A stretch of DNA of 16,802 nucleotides from Candidatus Aenigmatarchaeota archaeon. GTDB taxonomy: Archaea > Aenigmatarchaeota > Aenigmatarchaeia > PWEA01 > JACRMZ01. The stretch spans positions 1 to 16,802 of the forward strand of contig JACRMZ010000008.1 in assembly GCA_016219455.1 (NCBI GenBank), written 5' to 3'. Below, piece by piece: positions 6,816 through 13,241 of this stretch; position 1 is the stretch's first letter, and every line of letters starts with the position of its first letter. The notes beneath the pieces are model-generated. The model saw only the letters and a list, made by a program, of their open reading frames with translations. It was not told the DNA's origin and made no database searches. The translations under genes and the position numbers were made by a program.

Positions 6816-8243
6816 CTAATAAGCCCGTGCGAGGTAAACGACTTCGTTTGCCTTCTTCCCGCAGATGGAGCATGTGCCCTTGGGATTCTCACGGTCTAAA
6901 AGTGTCCCCCTTACATGGAGGCCGATTTCCTTGAGCTTCTTTGCGCACTCCTCGCCATCCATGTTGGAAGAGCATAACTGTGTTTTTATGAAAAGCGTTT
7001 TTGCGTTCATTATTTCGTCCATTGTTTTCGCTTCTGCTGTCGATGAGAGCTTCAATGATTTCTCCTTTAAGCCGTGGAAAATCAACGAAAGTTCTTTTGC
7101 TACGGCAGTTTCGCAGTCTTTTTCCAGGGCAACCGTCTTCTCCCCTGTGTCCCTTCTGGCAATTGTTACTTTACCCTCATTTGCCTCCCTCTTTCCCATC
7201 TCTATCCTTATCGTGACGCCGAAAAGCTCCCACTCATTGAACTTGAAACCTGGAGTCTTCTCATCCCGTTTATCTATATGGACCCTGAACTTTTTCAGCG
7301 ACTCGGCCAGCTGAACGCATTTTTTTATTACCTCTTCGCCTTCACCCTTCCTGTAAATGGGGACGATTACAACCTGGATTGGAGCAACTTCTGGAGGAAG
7401 CACCAACCCTTTGTCGTCGCCAAAGACTGCCACTAATGACGCCATTATCCTCCATATCCCCATCCCAAACGTGGTTTGCCATGCAACCTGCTCACGCTCG
7501 CTCTCATCCTTGTAATTGACGCCAAAAGCCCTCGCAAAGTTCTGGCCTAAGTCGTGAGTCGACGCAATCTGATTCACACGGCCTTCGGGCATCATGCAAT
7601 CCGCAGCGTACGTGTCTTCAGCGCCTTTGAACTTGTCCCACTTTGGACGCTTGAAAAACTTGAATGAAAGGCCGAGCTTGTCGCCGATTACCTTCTCGCA
7701 TATCCCCATATCCTGCTTTATTTGCTCAAGCGCCTTTGAATGGGAAACAAAAACGTCATGCGCTTCTATCCAGAGGAACTCCCTGCCCCTGAGGAATGGG
7801 CGCGTTGTCGGCTCGTACCTGTAAACAGAAACGGACTGGTAGCACTTCAACGGAAGGTCCCGGTAGCTCCTGACCCAGAGCGCATACATAGGATAGATTG
7901 CAGTCTCGCTAGTCGGCCGCAACGCATACCGTTTTTCAAGCTTGTCTGACCCGGCCTCTGTGACCCAGAAGACTTCCGGGGCGAACTGGAAGTGCTCTTC
8001 CTCCTTCTTAAGGTTCTCTTCTGGTATCAGCAGCGGGAAAAGCGTCGGCTCGTGTCCGGTACAGTCAAGCTCCTCTTCAAAGAGCTGGTAAAGCCTCTTT
8101 ATTATCCTCATTGCCCACGGCCGATGCACGAGGAATCCCTGGATGCCATACCGTGTGTCAACCAATCCGGCTTTCTGGACGACCTGAGTGTACCACTCGC
8201 TGAACTCGGTTTTCTTTACTGTGATGCCCATTTCCTCTGACAT
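6816..8243 (-). CDS. proS: Prolyl-tRNA synthetase, archaeal/eukaryal type
   Basis: A 475-residue class II aminoacyl-tRNA synthetase that charges tRNA-Pro. Visible are the active-site loop RPTSETAIYPMY, motif 2 (VYRYEPTTRPFLRGREF) and motif 3 (TTFGMGIWRIMASLVAVFGDDKG, GMGIWRIMA core), then the anticodon-binding domain (APIQVVIVPIYRK onward). There is no bacterial-type editing insertion. The C-terminal zinc-binding domain keeps four cysteines (C424, C433, C458, C461), and the protein ends in Tyr, as is usual for this type. The start ATG at 8243 is followed in frame by a second Met (8231), which is also possible. A TATA-like element lies about 90 bases upstream, implying a leader of ~65 nt, unlike the leaderless genes around it. 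Downstream, the amidohydrolase and Rad50 genes follow closely. Confidence 0.93.
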   Translation of the reverse strand: MSEEMGITVKKTEFSEWYTQVVQKAGLVDTRYGIQGFLVHRPWAMRIIKRLYQLFEEELDCTGHEPTLFPLLIPEENLKKEEEHFQFAPEVFWVTEAGSDKLEKRYALRPTSETAIYPMYALWVRSYRDLPLKCYQSVSVYRYEPTTRPFLRGREFLWIEAHDVFVSHSKALEQIKQDMGICEKVIGDKLGLSFKFFKRPKWDKFKGAEDTYAADCMMPEGRVNQIASTHDLGQNFARAFGVNYKDESEREQVAWQTTFGMGIWRIMASLVAVFGDDKGLVLPPEVAPIQVVIVPIYRKGEGEEVIKKCVQLAESLKKFRVHIDKRDEKTPGFKFNEWELFGVTIRIEMGKREANEGKVTIARRDTGEKTVALEKDCETAVAKELSLIFHGLKEKSLKLSSTAEAKTMDEIMNAKTLFIKTQLCSSNMDGEECAKKLKEIGLHVRGTLLDRENPKGTCSICGKKANEVVYLARAY

Positions 8244-8333
8244 AACCCTTTTGCCAATGCCTCCACATTTCTCTCCAAGTCCAAAAGCGTTAGCGGAAAA
8301 GGAACTCGGAATAGATAGAATTTGTACTGTGGG

Positions 8334-8340
8334 TTTAAAT
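8334..8340 (-). promoter_or_regulatory. Possible TATA box upstream of proS
   Basis: ATTTAAA on the minus strand, just beyond the stop of the preceding gene. A start site ~25 bases downstream would give a leader of roughly 65 nt before the proS ATG. The 102-base gap holds no other recognisable feature. Confidence 0.35.
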
Positions 8341-8345
8341 GGGTT

Positions 8346-9005
8346 TTATTTCTTTCCGCGCCTCTTTGCGAGAACAATTCCCAGCGAAACACGCATGTCC
8401 ATCGAAGCATCAAACGGCTTTACCGTCGTTACCTCTATGTCATCTTCGATGTATTGGAGGGCGTTGTGGAGGGAGCCGAGGAAAAGTATGCCGTTTCCAT
8501 CAAGCTTCTCATTTATCCTTTTTGCTATTTCACTGTCCCTTCTGTCAATGTGCCCGGAATCGTTTGTTTCCTTTCCATTTTTCAGGGAAACTTTATTGTT
8601 TGCCAGATGCGCAAAGTATGCTTCCATATCTTCTGTCTCCCTTATCTTAGCGCCCTTTTCCGCAAGCTTGAAAACATAAGAGAAGTTCCTCGTTCCAAAG
8701 GCTTCTGCGGCTGATTTCGCCTGGGATTTGGCCGTATCATCACCCCAATAAATTCCCTCTTGGAAAACGGACAACGACCCGTAATCATCTATGAGTTTAT
8801 CAACATCGTTTTCAACAGCATCCCAATACTTGTTTACGGACGAGTTCATGACGTCCCGTATTTCGCTCTTGATTTCCTTTTTTGCCTTACCCCTCCCAAA
8901 TACGCCTACAGACTTTTTCACAGCCCTGTCGATAATCGGCTCCACAATGCCCTCTATCTCCTCGTAGGAATGGTAAAGGGGGACGTAAATCAGTTTCCTT
9001 GCCAT
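8346..9005 (-). CDS. Hypothetical protein, possible distant TraB/EreA-like fold
   Basis: A 219-residue soluble protein that I do not firmly recognise. It has no signal peptide and no membrane segment. The C-terminal half contains RRDSEIAKRINEKLDGNGILFLGSLHNAL followed by a strand (IEVTTVKPF), shown here as RRDSEIAKRI (~155-164) and FLGSLH (~175-180). This arrangement (Arg, an amphipathic helix, a hydrophobic strand, then a GxxH loop) recalls the TraB/PrgY and EreA/ChaN-like superfamily. An N-terminal VPLYHSYEE could supply the paired His-containing motif. This is a pattern-level guess. The gene begins 2 nt after the stop of the 197-residue protein gene, with AGGA upstream, and so belongs to the hel308 operon. 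Confidence 0.65.
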   Translation of the reverse strand: MARKLIYVPLYHSYEEIEGIVEPIIDRAVKKSVGVFGRGKAKKEIKSEIRDVMNSSVNKYWDAVENDVDKLIDDYGSLSVFQEGIYWGDDTAKSQAKSAAEAFGTRNFSYVFKLAEKGAKIRETEDMEAYFAHLANNKVSLKNGKETNDSGHIDRRDSEIAKRINEKLDGNGILFLGSLHNALQYIEDDIEVTTVKPFDASMDMRVSLGIVLAKRRGKK

Positions 9006-9007
9006 AA

Positions 9008-9601
9008 CTACTTCCTGTTTATTTTTTCCAGGAACTCTTTCTCCTGGCTTCCTTCAGATGCCTCAACATCGGCAAGGTCCTCGAAGTAAAATACCTTTGT
9101 GCCTTTCTGGTAATCGCCTTTGCCTATGTAGCTATCGCCGCCTAGCGGCGCGTGCTTCTTCACCGTGCCTGCAGGGTCCCAGAAGAAATTGATTATGCTT
9201 GCGTCTGCATGGGCAGTCCCGTAGAACTTGTTTCCTATTTCCCAGAACTTGAGATGCATCCTTTCGCGGCATGGGGCAAAAATCTCATCGAGGAATTTCC
9301 CAAGAGCGTCTTTGCTTTTCGGCTTTGATTTGTACAGCTCCTCGGCGCCTGGAAAAAGATAATCCGCCCCCTTCACGGCTGAGAAATCCTCCCCACGGGG
9401 GTCCTTGAAAAGGAAGTCAGTATCATATTCCATCGCCTTCAGGCAATCTTCGAGTTCCGCCCTTGTGGTATCCTCTATGACGACCACATATTCCACAGGC
9501 TCTGGAAGCAGCTCGTTCTCGACGAACTTCTCATACTTGTCCGCTCCCTTTATGCTTTCCATTATGTAATCCTTTCGCAGTAGGGACTTTTTCATAGGCA
9601 T
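9008..9601 (-). CDS. Hypothetical soluble protein in the hel308 operon
   Basis: A 197-residue protein that I do not recognise. It is soluble, mildly acidic and without a signal peptide. An amphipathic N-terminal half holds a strand-like YVVVIEDTT (~39-47). The C-terminal half has aromatic-rich strands (LKFWEIGNKFYGTAHADASIINFFW region, ~117-141) and a Gly/Lys-rich loop (LGGDSYIGKGDYQKGTK region). Its ATG overlaps the Hel308 stop by one base (TAATG), with AAGGA just upstream, so translation is coupled to the helicase. Met3 or Met14 could also serve as starts. The tight linkage with Hel308 and the following 219-residue protein suggests, without proving, a shared task in DNA maintenance. Confidence 0.65.
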   Translation of the reverse strand: MPMKKSLLRKDYIMESIKGADKYEKFVENELLPEPVEYVVVIEDTTRAELEDCLKAMEYDTDFLFKDPRGEDFSAVKGADYLFPGAEELYKSKPKSKDALGKFLDEIFAPCRERMHLKFWEIGNKFYGTAHADASIINFFWDPAGTVKKHAPLGGDSYIGKGDYQKGTKVFYFEDLADVEASEGSQEKEFLEKINRK

Positions 9602-11736
9602 TATTCTTCCTTAACGTTATTATACTTTTGTCCCTCTTCTGGTTGCCCCAGGATGGCATTATCAGCTCCCCCTACCTGCTCTTTTACCCTTTGGGCAGTC
9701 TCCTTCCCTATACTCTGCTCAAGGCGTTGTAGGGGGGCTTTCCTGAGGTCCTGAAGGCTTTGGAAGCCTGATGAAAACAGCCTTCTTGCCCTCACACGGC
9801 CGATTCCTTTTAGCCTTATGAGGGGTATGAGCTCCTCCTTTATCCCGTTTATTATTCGCTCCCTCACTTTCCGTATTTCTCCCAATTCCTGATGCTTCAT
9901 GAGCGTTCCAATCTCCAGGCATGCATAGAGAAGCCAGTCAGCTATCTCAACTTTTCCCCGAAGCATCCCAGGCGTGACTGCAAAATCCTGGAATATTTCG
10001 TCCTCGCCGCGCTCGCTTATCCACGACTCGAGTATCAGAGCGCCCTTTATCGCTGGCATGAGCTCGTCATACTCAAGGCTCCCGTATTCAGGGACGTAAA
10101 GAAGCTCGCCTTCCCGTTTCATCAGCACTTCATTGTACTTGTCCTCCTCCCTTTTTCCAACGCTTATCCTGCCCATCTCCTTTGCAGATGAAACCAGCGC
10201 TAGCATCCCAAACGGGCTTATTTTCTTTTCCTTCATTGACTCGATGAATCTGTAAGCTGTTTCCGGATCGATATACAGCTGTGAAACACGCTTTCCGACA
10301 AGCGTCGGCTTCAATCCAACAGTTCCTTTCACAAAACCCTGCTCCTCAAGCCTGTCAACTGTCCTGAGGACACGCTCCTCAAGCCTGTAAATATCCCCGT
10401 ACTGGAAAGCAAAGAACGTCTTTGACAGGAAGTCCATGAGAGTCGTCTCGTCCCTGACTGTCTCAGTTGCGATAAGCGCAAGAATGTGCGTCCTTAGAAT
10501 CGGCTCTGCCGCCAGTTTTGATGTTATATCCTCCTCCTTGCCATTGATGAACCTGTCCATTATCTCATCTGCGTTTGAGGAAACGACTATCGACTCGCCT
10601 TGCGTGTCATATTTGGGACGACCGGCGCGGCCAGCCATCTGTTTATACTCAAGGACAGGTATGTACGACGAGCCGTAGCCGTCAAACCGCTTCAAACTTG
10701 TGATTATGACCCTGTATGCAGGGAGGTTTACGCCTGCAGCAAGAGTGGGGGTGGCAACAATTGCCTTTATGAGGTCTTTCCTGAACGCCTCCTCGACTGC
10801 CTTTCGCTGCTCATTGACAAGGCCTGCGTGATGGAAAGCTACTCCTTGCTCCACCAGCCGAGCAAGCCGTTTGCACTGCTCAGTGGGTTTGCTGACAGAA
10901 TCGAGTATTTTTTTCGAGACCTTGGAAAGCTCTTCCCTGTTTGCAAACTCCCTTGTGGCAACCGAAACTTTTTCCGCCCCGCTTTCGGCAGTCTTCCTTG
11001 TGGATGAAAAAACCAATGCCTGCTTTCTTGCATCAAGTGCGTTTCTCACAAGCGATATTTCATCGCCTTTCAAATCAAAGCCTTCCTTGTTGTTGAACAC
11101 GACCTTCCTGCCGTTGAACACGCCTTCTGAAAGCTTGACAGGCCTGTAGTTTGACGTCACGAGTTCCGCGTTGAGCCAGTCTGAAATCGCCGATGCGTTG
11201 GCTATTGTCGCAGACAGCCCAAGAATCTGGCATCCCGTGTCCAGCAGACGTGTTATTATTATCTCAAGTGTCGGCCCCCTGTTTTCATCGTTGAGCAGAT
11301 GGATCTCGTCTATGACTACAAGTCCGATATCATTGAGCCACTCAGGGGAATGCCGCATGAGTGAGTCCATCTTTTCCGCTGTCAGGACGATTACATCAAA
11401 ACGCGACAGCCATGAGTCGTTTGAATCCAGATCCCCTGTCGATAAAGCCGTCCTTATCCCAAGTTCCTTGTACTGGAAGTCGTCGTATTTTTCACTAGCC
11501 AATGCCCGCAATGGGGCAATATAAACGGACTTCTTGCCTTTTAGGCAATTGCGCAAAATTGCAAGCTCGGCTATAAGTGTTTTTCCCGATGCTGTCGGAG
11601 ACGAAACAACAACGCTCTTTCCATCGAGGATCCCTGCCTTTATTGCCAGCTCCTGCGGCGGGTTCAAACGCTCTATTCCCTTGCTTTTTAGGAGTTCCTT
11701 TGCCCGTTGGTCGAGAGAAACCTCCTCGAGAAGCAT
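9601..11736 (-). CDS. hel308: Hel308-type DNA helicase
   Basis: A 711-residue superfamily 2 3'-5' DNA helicase that acts at stalled replication forks in archaea. The motifs run in order: Q-motif region (NPPQEL, 25-30), Walker A SPTASGKT (46-53), motif Ia APLRAL, Walker B DEIH (143-146), SAT (175-177), motif IV FSSTRKTA, motif V ATPTLAAGVNLP and motif VI QMAGRAGRP (366-374). A winged helix and ratchet domain follow. A C-terminal helix-hairpin-helix (LKGIGRVRARRLF, from ~642) carries the RAR segment that acts as a brake on single-stranded DNA in Hel308. The length matches the family (~700-720). A TATA element ~25 bases before the ATG at 11736 predicts a leaderless mRNA. It heads an operon with two unrecognised genes and is divergent from the PAC2-family gene. 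Confidence 0.93.
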   Translation of the reverse strand: MLLEEVSLDQRAKELLKSKGIERLNPPQELAIKAGILDGKSVVVSSPTASGKTLIAELAILRNCLKGKKSVYIAPLRALASEKYDDFQYKELGIRTALSTGDLDSNDSWLSRFDVIVLTAEKMDSLMRHSPEWLNDIGLVVIDEIHLLNDENRGPTLEIIITRLLDTGCQILGLSATIANASAISDWLNAELVTSNYRPVKLSEGVFNGRKVVFNNKEGFDLKGDEISLVRNALDARKQALVFSSTRKTAESGAEKVSVATREFANREELSKVSKKILDSVSKPTEQCKRLARLVEQGVAFHHAGLVNEQRKAVEEAFRKDLIKAIVATPTLAAGVNLPAYRVIITSLKRFDGYGSSYIPVLEYKQMAGRAGRPKYDTQGESIVVSSNADEIMDRFINGKEEDITSKLAAEPILRTHILALIATETVRDETTLMDFLSKTFFAFQYGDIYRLEERVLRTVDRLEEQGFVKGTVGLKPTLVGKRVSQLYIDPETAYRFIESMKEKKISPFGMLALVSSAKEMGRISVGKREEDKYNEVLMKREGELLYVPEYGSLEYDELMPAIKGALILESWISERGEDEIFQDFAVTPGMLRGKVEIADWLLYACLEIGTLMKHQELGEIRKVRERIINGIKEELIPLIRLKGIGRVRARRLFSSGFQSLQDLRKAPLQRLEQSIGKETAQRVKEQVGGADNAILGQPEEGQKYNNVKEE

Positions 11737-11758
11737 GCAACCTTTTAAACCACGAAGG

Positions 11759-11764
11759 ATATAT
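11759..11764 (-). promoter_or_regulatory. TATA box of hel308
   Basis: ATATAT on both strands, centred ~25 bases before the hel308 ATG. It is part of an 86-base divergent intergenic region shared with the PAC2-family gene. Confidence 0.5.
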
Positions 11765-11789
11765 TACTACTTGCCGCCGGAAGTAAAGC

Positions 11790-11795
11790 TTATAT
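11790..11795 (+). promoter_or_regulatory. TATA-like element of the PAC2-family gene
   Basis: TTATAT, about 30 bases before the ATG at 11823. It would leave a leader of only a few bases; GGGAG lies shortly before the start codon and may assist initiation. Confidence 0.4.
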
Positions 11796-11822
11796 GCTAT
11801 CCGTTGGAAATATAGGGAGCTT

Positions 11823-12456
11823 ATGGATACTTGGATAGAGGTTTTGGAGAAGCCGAAGCTGAAAAACCCCATTTTTATCGAGGGGTTGCCAGGCATCGGG
11901 AACGTGGGGAGAATAGTCGCAGGCTCGCTTATTGAAGAGCTCAAGGCAAAGAAATTCGCCCATCTCTATTCGCCGTACTTCTCGCCGTTCGTGCTTCTGC
12001 AGAACGATGTCGTCCACGTTTTGAGGAACGAATTTTATTATTGGCAGGATCCCAAAGGCAAGACTGACCTCATAATACTTGTCGGCGATTGCCAGTCTTC
12101 GGAGCAGGGCGGCTTTGGCCATTACGAAGTCGCGGCAAAGATACTTGACTTTGTCGAAGGCTACGGCACAAAATTCATCTATACTCTTGGCGGGTTTGGG
12201 ACTGGCGAAATAGAGAAGGACGAGCCTGAAGTCCTCGGCGCCGTTAGCGATGAAAAGCTCATGAAGGAGTGCAAGATCGTTCCGGACGATCCGACCAGCC
12301 TCGTCAACGGCGACTTCGCCGACCATCGCGGCATCCCTCGACGGCCGCGTGAAGGAAATGAAGTCGTTCCTCAAGAGGCTTGAAGACATCCAAATGAGGG
12401 CGATGAAGCACCAGAAGGAGACTGTGAAGAAGGACGAACTGAGGTACATAGGGTGA
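11823..12456 (+). pseudogene. PAC2-family (proteasome assembly chaperone-like) gene with broken frame
   Basis: The first ~150 residues are a clear PAC2-family N-terminal part (FIEGLPGIGNVGRIVAGSLI; FIYTLGGFGTGE). The frame set by the ATG at 11823 then runs into an unlikely Arg/Pro-rich tail and stops at 12381-12383. From about 12290-12330 the +1 frame instead encodes a charged helix (LDGRVKEMKSFLKRLEDIQ and beyond) typical of the PAC2 C-terminus. That frame ends at a TGA (12454-12456) inside the rpoK ribosome binding site. The stretch of about 45-50 residues usual in archaeal members between these parts (IVGASG- and GET-type motifs) is absent. The interval totals 634 bases, not a multiple of three. 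A frameshift together with an internal deletion, or an assembly fault, is the best reading. Archaeal members are thought to be proteasome-assembly-related; the role is otherwise uncertain. Confidence 0.65.
12308..12321. repeat. Perfect hairpin at the PAC2 frame break
   Basis: CGGCGA and TCGCCG flank a two-base CT spacer, giving a 6-bp stem. It sits where the coding frame of the PAC2-family gene changes, so it may mark a deletion or mis-assembly point. Confidence 0.5.
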
Positions 12457-12457
12457 T
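12452..12457 (+). promoter_or_regulatory. Ribosome binding site of rpoK
   Basis: GGTGAT matches the core complementary to the archaeal 16S rRNA 3' end. It lies three bases before the rpoK ATG. It contains the TGA that ends the downstream PAC2 frame, indicating translational coupling in the ancestral arrangement. Confidence 0.6.
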
Positions 12458-12460
12458 TTT

Positions 12461-12679
12461 ATGAAGCTGTTCAACATAGAGGATTACACAAAATACGAGA
12501 AAACGCGCATTTTGGGCGCAAGGGCATTGCAGATAGCCATGGGCGCGCCTGTTCTTGTGGCAAGGAAGCAAAGCGAGATTGACCCCATAGAGATTGCAAG
12601 AAAAGAACTCGACAAGGGAGTCGTTCCACTTACCGTCAAAAGGATTTTGCCGCGGACTGCATCTGCAGACAGCAATTGA
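12461..12679 (+). CDS. rpoK: DNA-directed RNA polymerase subunit K (Rpb6/omega homologue)
   Basis: A 72-residue subunit of archaeal RNA polymerase that helps hold the large subunits together. The family core is plain: [20 protein letters not shown] (residues 9-28) followed by a short variable loop and [21 protein letters not shown] (41-61). The length is slightly above the usual ~55-65 because of the N-terminal MKLFNIED and a short tail. It starts 4 nt after the PAC2-family stop with a strong GGTGAT site, and is followed 12 nt later by tRNA-Glu, suggesting a common transcript processed by tRNA maturation enzymes. Confidence 0.93.
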   Translation: MKLFNIEDYTKYEKTRILGARALQIAMGAPVLVARKQSEIDPIEIARKELDKGVVPLTVKRILPRTASADSN

Positions 12680-12691
12680 AGTGTTCTATAC

Positions 12692-12769
12692 GCCCCGTTC
12701 GTCTAGACCGGCCAAGGATAGCGGCTTCTCGAGCCGCGGACCTGGGTTCAAATCCCAGACGGGGCACCA
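12692..12769 (+). tRNA. tRNA-Glu (CUC), CCA encoded
   Basis: A full cloverleaf can be drawn. The acceptor stem is GCCCCGT/ACGGGGC (7 pairs). The D arm begins GTCTAGACCGG. The anticodon stem is GCGGC/GCCGC with loop TTCTCGA (anticodon CTC, reading GAG). The T stem is CTGGG/CCCAG with loop TTCAAAT. The discriminator is A at 12766 and CCA follows at 12767-12769. There is no intron. It lies 12 nt after rpoK, without a clear TATA box of its own. Confidence 0.95.
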
Positions 12770-12860
12770 CAAACTTTTGCCAATGGTTGTTAGCAGCTTC
12801 AAAAGCATACCTTGTTTATCCGGTCAAAAGGTCGATCAAAGAAATGTCGTTTTCGCCAAA

Positions 12861-13241
12861 TTATTTTTTCAGCAGCTTGCGGAGATAATACCCAGCAACA
12901 GAGCCGAGGACTGCTGGGAGACAGAATAGGAGAAGAAAGCTAGGTAAGAAGACACTTAGAAGTATTCTAGGCGCATATGCTCCAGCAATGATACTAGCTG
13001 ACATGGGCATAACATTTGCTGCCAAATAAATAATCACCCCATAGATAAAAGATATTTTTATGTTAATATTGGTTGATAAAAGAGATGCTATCAGACAACC
13101 AATAAAAAGAATTAGAGAGAAATAAAAACCACCGAAAAGGTCGACATTATATTGAGCCACCATATAACGAACCGCTCCAACAAAAACTAACCCAATTGCT
13201 AATGGTTTTATATGTTGTTGAAATTCTTCTCTCTTTATCAT
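12861..13241 (-). CDS. Small four-helix membrane protein coupled to the surface protein gene
   Basis: A 126-residue integral membrane protein that I do not recognise. Four hydrophobic segments are visible (about residues 13-30, 37-56, 63-88 and 92-118), with basic ends (MIKREE at the start and LRKLLKK at the end) suggesting both termini are cytoplasmic. Its ATG overlaps the stop of the large surface protein gene by 4 nt (ATGA), with AGAGG a few bases upstream, so the two are translationally coupled. The DNA is AT-richer than its neighbours. A helper role for the surface protein, or a holin- or transporter-like role, is possible; neither is shown. Between its stop and the tRNA (12770-12860) I see no feature. 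Confidence 0.65.
   Translation of the reverse strand: MIKREEFQQHIKPLAIGLVFVGAVRYMVAQYNVDLFGGFYFSLILFIGCLIASLLSTNINIKISFIYGVIIYLAANVMPMSASIIAGAYAPRILLSVFLPSFLLLFCLPAVLGSVAGYYLRKLLKK

Noticed and set aside
11790..12449. 219-residue minus-strand frame opposite the PAC2-family gene
   Set aside because: The plus strand carries recognisable PAC2 sequence in two frames and a promoter; the minus frame overlaps that promoter and has no recognisable motif.
12861..13241. Small membrane protein as an archaeosortase for the neighbouring surface protein
   Set aside because: At 126 residues and four helices it is too short, and no archaeosortase-like Cys/Arg/His active-site set is visible.
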